DNA from: Xenococcus sp039190385
Lineage (GTDB): Bacteria > Cyanobacteriota > Cyanobacteriia > Cyanobacteriales > Xenococcaceae
Direction of reading: 5' to 3'
NCBI GenBank assembly: GCA_039190385.1
Contig: JBCCYD010000169.1
Span: forward strand, 1-11,867
Length of the DNA: 11,867 nucleotides
In this document: one piece after another, positions 6,692-11,867 of the stretch
How the letters are laid out: each line of letters starts with the position of its first letter
Position numbering within the stretch: the first letter of the stretch is position 1
Program-made: the position numbers and the translations under genes
Notes under the pieces: model-generated
Databases searched by the model: none
What the model saw: the letters and a program-made list of their open reading frames with translations, nothing else
What the model was told of the DNA's origin: nothing

Positions 6692-8765
6692 TTCTTACAA
6701 TAATTCAAATACTAATAATTCTTCCCCAGGCTGGCAATTTTGGATCGATCGCGGCGGGACTTTTACTGATGTCATCGGCAAGTCTCCCGAAGGCAAAATT
6801 ATCCTGCACAAATTATTATCAGAAAATCCAGAACAATATCCTGATGCCCCAATCCAAGGTATTCGCAATATCTTAGGCATTACTCAAGATGAGCCAATTC
6901 CCACTAATAAAATTGAAGTAGTCAAGATGGGAACTACTGTCGCGACCAATGCCCTCTTGGAAAGAAAAGGCGATCGCGTTGTTTTAGCTATCACCCAGGG
7001 TTTCAAGGATGCGCTGCGAATTGGCTATCAAAATCGTCCTGATATTTTTGCTTTACAGATTGTCTTACCCGAAATGCTCTATGAAGAAGTTGTGGAAATC
7101 TCAGAACGTTACACCGCAACGGGAGAAGAATTACAACCAGTTAATTATGAGCAAGCTCGCAAAAATTTACAAGCTGCCTTTGATCGAGGGATTCGCAGTT
7201 GTGCCATTTTGTTAATGCATTCCTATAGTTATCCCAATCATGAATTAGAAGTTGCCGCGATCGCGCAATCAATTGGCTTTACCCAAATCTCCGTTTCTCA
7301 TCAGGTTAGTCCCCTGATTAAATTTATCAGTCGGGGAGATACCACTGTAGTTGATGCCTATCTTTCCCCAATTCTACGTCGTTATGTTAATCAATTTAAA
7401 GGTTATCTATTTGGCGAACAGGAAAATTATTCCACTCAACTAATGTTCATGCAATCTAATGGTGGATTGGTAGCTGCTGATTTATTTCAAGGAAAAGATA
7501 GTATTCTTTCTGGGCCAGCGGGCGGGATTGTCGGCGCGGTAAAAACTTGTGAGATGGCAGGAATTGAGAAAATTATTGGTTTTGATATGGGCGGAACTTC
7601 CACCGATGTGAGTCATTATGCTGGGGAATATGAACGCAGCTTTGAGACTGAGGTAGCAGGAGTTAGATTGCGATCGCCGATGATGTCAATTCATACTGTA
7701 GCTGCTGGGGGTAGTTCAATTCTTCATTTCGATGGCAGTCGTTATGTAGTGGGGCCAGATTCGGCAGGAGCTAATCCTGGGCCAGCTTGTTATGGCAGAG
7801 GCGGAGAGCTAACAATTACCGACTGTAATGTGATGGTGGGGAAATTACAACCAGAATTTTTCCCGCAAGTTTTTGGTGCTAATGCAGATCAACCTTTGGA
7901 TAAGGAGATAGTAATTAAGAAGTTTCAAGAATTAGTCAAAGAGATTGATTATAGTAAAACTCCTGAATCAATTGCGGCGGGATTTCTCGCGATCGCGGTT
8001 AACAATATGGCCAATGCAATCAAAAAAATTTCTCTCCAAAGAGGTTACGATGTTGCCGAATATACTTTATGTTGTTTTGGTGGCGCAGGCGGTCAACATG
8101 CTTGTTTGATAGCTGATGCTTTGGGTATGAAGCAAATATTCATTCATCCCTACGCTGGGGTTTTGTCAGCTTATGGAATTGGTTTGGCAGAGCTTAGAGT
8201 TATCAAGGAAAAATCGGTAGAAAAGTTATTGAATAATGATTCTTTCCTGATGATTAAATCTCTATTTTCGGAATTAGTTGAGTTGGCAAATCAGGAATTA
8301 ACACAGCAAAGCGATCGCCTAGAACCGAAAATTATTTATAAAGTGCATTTGAAATATCAAGGTACGGATTTTAGTTTAATTGTTGATTTCAATAATATTG
8401 CAACCATGAAACAGAAATTCGAAGATTTGCATCAACAAAGTTATGGTTTTATTGTCGAAAAAGAGTTAATTATTGAAACTATTTCGGTTGAATTAATTTG
8501 TCCTACCTATCAACCAATAGAGAATCAAGAATCACAAGCATTGATTCCTAATGCCGAGGCTAAAGCTATTGCTCAAGTTAAGATTTATACTGCTGATGCT
8601 TGGCAAGATGCCAAAGTTTATCAAAGGGAAGAATTGCCACGAGGAACTATTATTGATTCTCCAGCAATAATAGTCGAAGCAATAGGAACAAATATTATTG
8701 AACTAGGTTGGCAAGCAAAAATTAGTGAGCAGAACAATTTAATTTTGCAACGTGTCGATGGGTAA
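6684..8765 (+). CDS. hyuA: Hydantoinase/5-oxoprolinase family protein, HyuA (ATPase) subunit only
   Basis: HyuA-type subunits carry out ATP-dependent opening of 5-oxoproline, hydantoins or related rings, normally with a HyuB subunit or as a HyuA-HyuB fusion of about 1,200-1,300 residues. This 693-residue protein is a full HyuA: N-terminal domain with DRGGTFTDV (22-30) and GTTVATNALLERKGDR (83-98); central domain with MQSNGG (256-261), SGPAGGIVGA (276-285), GFDMGGTSTDVS (299-310), AGANPGPACYGRGG (361-374) and CFGGAGGQHA (464-473); and a C-terminal beta-rich region (about 545-690). No HyuB sequence follows: the gene stops and another starts 44 bp on. The only possible start is TTG 6684 (in-frame TAG at 6669-6671, no ATG before the conserved WQFWIDRGG), so the protein gains an Asn/Ser-rich leader (residues 2-14). 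Four HIP1 sites in the first 440 codons and one later fit a resident gene. Substrate is unknown. Confidence 0.92.
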   Translation: MNNSYNNSNTNNSSPGWQFWIDRGGTFTDVIGKSPEGKIILHKLLSENPEQYPDAPIQGIRNILGITQDEPIPTNKIEVVKMGTTVATNALLERKGDRVVLAITQGFKDALRIGYQNRPDIFALQIVLPEMLYEEVVEISERYTATGEELQPVNYEQARKNLQAAFDRGIRSCAILLMHSYSYPNHELEVAAIAQSIGFTQISVSHQVSPLIKFISRGDTTVVDAYLSPILRRYVNQFKGYLFGEQENYSTQLMFMQSNGGLVAADLFQGKDSILSGPAGGIVGAVKTCEMAGIEKIIGFDMGGTSTDVSHYAGEYERSFETEVAGVRLRSPMMSIHTVAAGGSSILHFDGSRYVVGPDSAGANPGPACYGRGGELTITDCNVMVGKLQPEFFPQVFGANADQPLDKEIVIKKFQELVKEIDYSKTPESIAAGFLAIAVNNMANAIKKISLQRGYDVAEYTLCCFGGAGGQHACLIADALGMKQIFIHPYAGVLSAYGIGLAELRVIKEKSVEKLLNNDSFLMIKSLFSELVELANQELTQQSDRLEPKIIYKVHLKYQGTDFSLIVDFNNIATMKQKFEDLHQQSYGFIVEKELIIETISVELICPTYQPIENQESQALIPNAEAKAIAQVKIYTADAWQDAKVYQREELPRGTIIDSPAIIVEAIGTNIIELGWQAKISEQNNLILQRVDG

Positions 8766-8809
8766 ATGTTTTCCACCTATAAATAATAAATGATAAGCAC
8801 CTAAGTAGC

Positions 8810-9334
8810 ATGGGAATTGAAGTTAAATATGTACGTCTTAAACTAGAAAACATTCATCAGTTACAATCTCATCCTTTTGGATTAGATATAAAAGATTTTG
8901 ATGAATTTATAGCTTTTTCTGATGAGCTTGTTTGTAGTAACTATTACCTAGATATTGGTAAAAGTTGGCAAGCAATTCATTTTCTCTTGACCGGAGAAAT
9001 AGCTATGGACAAAACCAGTGATCTATCCCCTCTATGCAATGTGGTTTTAGGTGGTACTGAGACGGAATATCAGACAGATTTTGGACGAGTTCGTTATTTA
9101 ACACCCAATGAAGTAAAAGAAATAGTTGAAGCCCTTGAGCTAATTTCAGTTGACGATTTGCGGTCGTGCTTTTCGCCTGAAGCTTTCAATGCTGCGAAAA
9201 TTTATCCTAATCCTCAGCCTGGAGGTTGGGAAATAGAAGAATTAGAATTTATTTTAACTCAATATATTCAGTTAGTTGTTTTTTTTAAAGAAGCAGCAAA
9301 ACAAAATAATTTTGTATTTATTGCCTCTAGCTAA
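8810..9334 (+). CDS. DUF1877 (YfbM-like) family protein
   Basis: The 174-residue protein shows the DUF1877 layout: an LDIGKSWQAIHFLLTGE block (47-63) matching the family's LDKxWxxIHyLLtG core, PLCNVVLGGTE (73-83), FGRVRYLTPNEVKEI (91-105, the family's YGpaRyLtp), a KIYPNP segment (130-135), and a C-terminal helix (QLVVFFKEAAKQNN) before a final strand. Members such as E. coli YfbM are small cytoplasmic proteins of unknown function. It follows hyuA by 44 bp on the same strand and may share its transcript, but the ribosome site is poor and no functional link is established. No signal peptide or membrane segment is present. No HIP1 site lies in it. Confidence 0.82.
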   Translation: MGIEVKYVRLKLENIHQLQSHPFGLDIKDFDEFIAFSDELVCSNYYLDIGKSWQAIHFLLTGEIAMDKTSDLSPLCNVVLGGTETEYQTDFGRVRYLTPNEVKEIVEALELISVDDLRSCFSPEAFNAAKIYPNPQPGGWEIEELEFILTQYIQLVVFFKEAAKQNNFVFIASS

Positions 9335-9358
9335 ACTTTACAATCTCTTTTCTGAACT

Positions 9359-10162
9359 CTATCCTCGCGGTTGCTGAAATTTATAGATATCCTCAATCAC
9401 CCTTACCCAACCATCGGCCACAGAAGCTAATATGCGATCGCCTTTCTCCTTTGTCGCTACCGTGGCATCGCCCATAACTCCAGATTTACTTAATTCTTTT
9501 GTCAACCAAGCAAAGGGTAATTTTCCCTCCATGCTCAAAAGACTATCTTGGGGCAAGGGAGAGGGATATTCAGTCACAGCATGTTCCATCTTGACCTGTT
9601 CGGGAAGCAAAGACAGCATAATACTAGTTTCGGCATCCCCCGCATGAATTCCGTAGGTTAACTCTTTAGGAGTGAGTAATTCTCCCGCAATATTGGGTAC
9701 ACGCCAAGTAAACAAAGGAAAAACTGAAAAATCAGGGTGTTCTTGATGGAGATCCCTCGCGGCAATTTCCATAATTTGAGGTTGTCCACCATGAGAATTC
9801 ATCAAGACTAACTTCCGAAACCCGGCTTGATAAATACTAGCTGCCATTTCTTTGATGACAGATAATAGCGTTTCTGCCTTGAGAGTTATTGTGCCAGGAA
9901 AACCCCAATGTTCATTAGATTTGCCATAGTACAGACAAGGTAGAGCATAGGCCGGAATCTGAGTATCTAATTGACTTAATGCTTTACCCAATACTCCTAA
10001 ACTGATTGCCGAATCCACCGCGATCGGTAAATGGGGGCCATGTTGTTCGATCGCGCCGATCGGTTGCACAATCACCACATTTTCTTTATCTGGCATCTGA
10101 TCAATTTCTGTCCAAGTCAGATAGGGAAAGTAACGTTCTGGGGGAATAAAACCATTTAACAT
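9359..10162 (-). CDS. Creatininase-family amidohydrolase
   Basis: The 267-residue protein has the metal-binding motifs of the creatininase fold: PIGAIEQHGPHLPIAVD (34-50; Glu39, His41, Asp50), NSHGGQ (122-127; His124) and GIHAGDAETS (171-180; His173 and Glu178). The family cleaves cyclic or formyl amides with Zn/Mn; members include creatininase, the FAPy deformylase ArfB and the mycofactocin peptidase MftE. The NxHGGx form lacks the Glu that creatininase itself uses two residues after this His, so true creatinine hydrolysis is unlikely. Cyanobacteria often carry such a protein of unassigned substrate. It converges on the DUF1877 gene with 24 bp between stops. The start at ATG 10162 is fixed by an in-frame TAA immediately upstream; a heptad repeat occupies the place of a ribosome site. 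One HIP1 site is near the C-terminus. Confidence 0.92.
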   Translation of the reverse strand: MLNGFIPPERYFPYLTWTEIDQMPDKENVVIVQPIGAIEQHGPHLPIAVDSAISLGVLGKALSQLDTQIPAYALPCLYYGKSNEHWGFPGTITLKAETLLSVIKEMAASIYQAGFRKLVLMNSHGGQPQIMEIAARDLHQEHPDFSVFPLFTWRVPNIAGELLTPKELTYGIHAGDAETSIMLSLLPEQVKMEHAVTEYPSPLPQDSLLSMEGKLPFAWLTKELSKSGVMGDATVATKEKGDRILASVADGWVRVIEDIYKFQQPRG

Positions 10163-10167
10163 TTAAT

Positions 10168-10223
10168 ATTGACCATTAATCATTGACCATTAATCATTGG
10201 CCATTAGTCATTGACCATTAGTC
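10168..10223. repeat. Heptad tandem repeat (eight ATTRRYC units, or four 14-bp units)
   Basis: Four 14-bp units run without interruption, at 10168-10181, 10182-10195, 10196-10209 and 10210-10223. Each is two heptads, giving ATTGACC, ATTAATC, ATTGACC, ATTAATC, ATTGGCC, ATTAGTC, ATTGACC, ATTAGTC; the consensus is ATTRRYC. This resembles the short tandemly repeated repetitive (STRR) heptamers known in cyanobacteria. It ends 5 bp from the creatininase start and lies between that gene and the methyltransferase stop. There are no spacers, so it is not a CRISPR array. Confidence 0.85.
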
Positions 10224-10249
10224 ATTTATATTATTACTTTCTTTATTCC

Positions 10250-10930
10250 CTAAAATCCAGGGATGGGGAGGAAGGCTGAGGTTTTTTTACGATATTTCTC
10301 ATACTCAGGATATTCCTTGATTAGGAGTTTCTCTTCAAGTCGCGATCGCCAAACTTGAACTATCAGCCACAAAAGATATATTACCAGCGAGAAAAAACTA
10401 GGACTACTTAGTACAATGCCTGCTGCGGCAACGAAACCTCCCAAATACATGGGATGACGGATAAATAAGTATAAACCAGAAACAACTAAGCCTCTGACTT
10501 CTGGTGTAATGCTAAAACTTTTCCGTAATGAAAGTATTCCCATCAGAGAAATTGTCCCGCCGAGAAAAACAAGCAAAGCCGAAGTTAGCCTGAATGATTC
10601 TGAGACGGGAGATAGAAGTAATAGATAGGGTAGAAATGAACCGAGTAAAGAAATAATTGTTGGGGTACTTTTGGCATATTTGCGTTTTGGTTTTTTGGCC
10701 ATTAGTAAAATGAATGCCGCGATCGCCAGGTAGCTAAGTTGAACCAGGTTATTAAGAATTAGCTGACTAGGAGTCCCAAAAATATCACGACTGACTTCAT
10801 CTTGCACAGTTAGCCAATATTGCCATAAAACATATATCTTTAATAGGCAAAATATACTAAGTACTACGCCTAGAATTTTATTGGCATTTTCTAACAGAAA
10901 CTTTTTAATATTATGGAAGATTAAAAGCAT
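10250..10930 (-). CDS. Isoprenylcysteine carboxyl methyltransferase (ICMT/PEMT)-family membrane protein
   Basis: The 226-residue protein has five probable membrane segments (about 18-37, 61-78, 91-108, 115-133, and a hairpin over 161-193). Its C-terminal part carries the family signature: RGLVVSGLYLFIRHPMYLGG (146-165, with the RHPxY SAM-binding motif), then RSRLEEKLLIKEYPEYEKYR (195-214, with the Glu-Glu pair). Such enzymes methylate lipids, prenyl chains or small molecules from S-adenosylmethionine within the membrane. Bacteria lack prenylated CaaX proteins, so the substrate is unknown here; related bacterial proteins include NnrU-like and isoprenoid or phospholipid methyltransferases. The tail SAFLPIPGF is typical. 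A 22-bp inverted repeat lies 27 bases upstream of ATG 10930. It is divergent from the epimerase gene (168 bp). Two HIP1 sites are inside. Confidence 0.9.
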   Translation of the reverse strand: MLLIFHNIKKFLLENANKILGVVLSIFCLLKIYVLWQYWLTVQDEVSRDIFGTPSQLILNNLVQLSYLAIAAFILLMAKKPKRKYAKSTPTIISLLGSFLPYLLLLSPVSESFRLTSALLVFLGGTISLMGILSLRKSFSITPEVRGLVVSGLYLFIRHPMYLGGFVAAAGIVLSSPSFFSLVIYLLWLIVQVWRSRLEEKLLIKEYPEYEKYRKKTSAFLPIPGF

Positions 10931-10957
10931 GATTAATTATTCATCAAGAAACTAGAA

Positions 10958-10979
10958 TTTATGAGTAAAAGTTCATAAA
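10958..10979. promoter_or_regulatory. Inverted repeat TTTATGA-N8-TCATAAA, possible operator
   Basis: Perfect 7-bp arms at 10958-10964 and 10973-10979 are separated by 8 bp, in the spacer between the divergent methyltransferase and epimerase genes and 27 bases before the methyltransferase ATG. The size (22 bp) suits a dimeric regulator covering that gene's promoter. It is AT-rich, so chance symmetry is possible. Confidence 0.35.
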
Positions 10980-11049
10980 GTAGTATTTGCTAGTAATATT
11001 TAAAACTGACAAAGCAAGATTTATTTCCTATTCCCTATGACTCTAGTTT

Positions 11050-11068
11050 ATTGTTAATATCGAACAAT
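11050..11068. promoter_or_regulatory. Weak inverted repeat ATTGTT-N7-AACAAT before the epimerase gene
   Basis: Arms of 6 bp at 11050-11055 and 11063-11068 lie 30 bp before the GTG start of the epimerase gene. The symmetry is perfect but short and AT-rich; it may be an operator or chance. Confidence 0.2.
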
Positions 11069-11098
11069 TGCCCATAAAAGTAAGGAAGCAAGGCGAAC

Positions 11099-11867
11099 GT
11101 GTTTACTATTTCTCAAGAGCAAAGACAATATCTAACCTATATTCTGACTGATGAAGCCGCAAAAACTCAGATTGAGGTTGTTCCCGAAAGAGGCGGAATT
11201 ATCACTCGCTGGCGCAAAGGCGATCGCGAACTTCTCTATCTAGATGAGGAGAGATATGCCGATCCGACCAAGACCGTTCGTGGTGGAGTGCCGATCCTAT
11301 TTCCCATTTGTGGTAATTTGCCGGATGATACCTATTCTTATCAGGGACAGGAATATAAGCTCGTACAACATGGTTTTGCTCGTAATCTACCTTGGGAAGT
11401 CATTGCTACAAGCACTGATGATTGCGCCAGTATAACTCTAAGACTCAAAAGTGATGCATCTACCCTGGCTGTGTATCCTTTTGCCTGTGAAGTTATTTTT
11501 ACCTATGAGTTGCGAGGCAATAGTCTTAAAATATTGCAGGCTTATACGAATAATTCAGATACAGACATGCCTTTTTCTGCTGGATTCCATCCCTATTTTG
11601 AGGTTGGGGACAAACAAAAACTAGAGATTGATATTCCAGGAACCGAGTATTTTAGCAATGTCACTAAGAGTAAAAATGATTTTTCTGGCAGCTTTGATTT
11701 TGAACTCGATGAAATTGATGCGGCTTTTATTCCTGTAAGCAAAAATTCTACTAGTTTTAGCGATCGCGGCAATAAAATTACTATTGAATATGATGATTTT
11801 TTCTCGGCAATAGTTTTTTGGACTCTCAAAGGAAAAGACTTTATTTGCCTTGAACCTTGGAGTGCGC
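11099..11867 (+). CDS. Aldose 1-epimerase/hexose-phosphate epimerase-like protein, 3' end beyond the window
   Basis: The frame opens at GTG 11099 and runs open for 256 codons to the window edge. The product starts MFTISQEQ, as I recall for cyanobacterial members, and an in-frame TAA at 11081-11083 excludes a longer form. A purine-rich AAGGAAGCAAGG lies just upstream as ribosome site. Galactose-mutarotase fold motifs are VVPERGGIITRW (27-38), RGGVPILFPICGN (61-73), QHGFARNLPWEV (90-101, His91), SAGFHPYF (160-167, His164), the Asp at 207 and LEPWSA (251-256, catalytic-base Glu252). The RGG-P-FP segment resembles the phosphate-binding region of hexose-6-phosphate epimerases such as E. coli YeaD, so a phosphorylated hexose is possible. 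It would interconvert alpha and beta anomers in the cytoplasm. Perhaps 30-40 residues are missing. Two HIP1 sites are inside. Confidence 0.92.
   Translation, partial: MFTISQEQRQYLTYILTDEAAKTQIEVVPERGGIITRWRKGDRELLYLDEERYADPTKTVRGGVPILFPICGNLPDDTYSYQGQEYKLVQHGFARNLPWEVIATSTDDCASITLRLKSDASTLAVYPFACEVIFTYELRGNSLKILQAYTNNSDTDMPFSAGFHPYFEVGDKQKLEIDIPGTEYFSNVTKSKNDFSGSFDFELDEIDAAFIPVSKNSTSFSDRGNKITIEYDDFFSAIVFWTLKGKDFICLEPWSA

Larger units (their letters stand above)
312..11767. repeat. HIP1 octamers (GCGATCGC), 17 dispersed copies
   Basis: Perfect palindromic GCGATCGC begins at 312, 856, 1519, 1624, 4225, 4332, 4912, 6970, 7257, 7670, 7989, 8311, 9434, 10342, 10719, 11220 and 11760. All are within coding sequence. 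About one per 700 bp is far above chance at this base composition and is the strongest sign that the host is a cyanobacterium. The range given spans the first to last copy and is not a single element. Confidence 0.95.

Noticed and set aside
6041..6880. Minus-strand open frames at 6041-6238, 6505-6708 and 6695-6880
   Set aside because: They are antisense to the Rpn and hyuA genes; the Pro/Ser-rich repeat in one is just the EGKLEG repeat read backward.
8766..8809. Remnant of hyuB after hyuA
   Set aside because: The 44 bp hold no HyuB-like coding, and the next frame is a clear DUF1877 protein.
10168..10223. CRISPR-like regular repeat
   Set aside because: The units are 7/14 bp, contiguous and without spacers, so this is a simple tandem repeat.
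11244..11829. Open frames at 11244-11435 (plus) and 11593-11829 (minus)
   Set aside because: Both overlap the aldose-epimerase frame, which carries all the family motifs.

Overview
The window is about 40% G+C by eye and looks like chromosomal DNA from a cyanobacterium. Seventeen perfect copies of GCGATCGC (the HIP1 octamer typical of many cyanobacteria) occur in 11.9 kb, and several proteins have a cyanobacterial character: a sucC/sucD pair of the divergent type, carA, a HyuA-type protein and an aldose-epimerase-like protein that begins MFTISQEQ. I cannot name the genus from sequence alone. The AT-rich coding, the Rpn-type nuclease gene and the heptad repeat would suit a large-genome cyanobacterium, but that is inference.

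Layout from left to right. On the minus strand, 1-568 is the N-terminal part of a succinyl-CoA synthetase alpha-subunit homologue (sucD-like, running off the left edge), directly downstream of the beta-subunit homologue (sucC-like, 606-1826). Both frames are intact, but both have lost or altered glycine-rich motifs of the CoA/phosphohistidine site. At 2040-2756 (+) lies an unrecognised soluble protein. It converges on a minus-strand gene (2772-3761) for a helix-turn-helix protein with a long acidic linker, which is divergent from carA (3976-5100, +), the small subunit of carbamoyl-phosphate synthetase. The 214-bp spacer between the last two holds a perfect 8-bp inverted repeat, a possible carA promoter, and a tiny basic open frame whose stop overlaps the HTH-protein start.

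The central block holds a glutathione S-transferase (minus, 5138-5773) divergent from a three-gene plus-strand run: an Rpn/PD-(D/E)XK-type nuclease-like gene (5867-6691), a HyuA-type ATPase subunit of the hydantoinase/5-oxoprolinase family (6684-8765), and a DUF1877/YfbM-like protein (8810-9334). The HyuA gene overlaps the Rpn gene by 8 bp and has only a TTG start. No HyuB partner is present.

On the right, a creatininase-family amidohydrolase (9359-10162, minus) has a leader made almost entirely of a degenerate 7-bp tandem repeat. Next come an isoprenylcysteine-methyltransferase-type membrane protein (10250-10930, minus) and, divergent from it, an aldose-epimerase-family protein (11099 to the right edge, plus) with a GTG start. 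The spacer between these two contains two inverted repeats.

Most genes are housekeeping or common accessory enzymes, and I see no complete novel system. The points most worth following are the motif-poor SucC/SucD pair, the Rpn-HyuA junction with an orphan HyuA, and the HTH-protein/carA intergenic region. No tRNA, rRNA, CRISPR array, complete insertion sequence or convincing rho-independent terminator was found.
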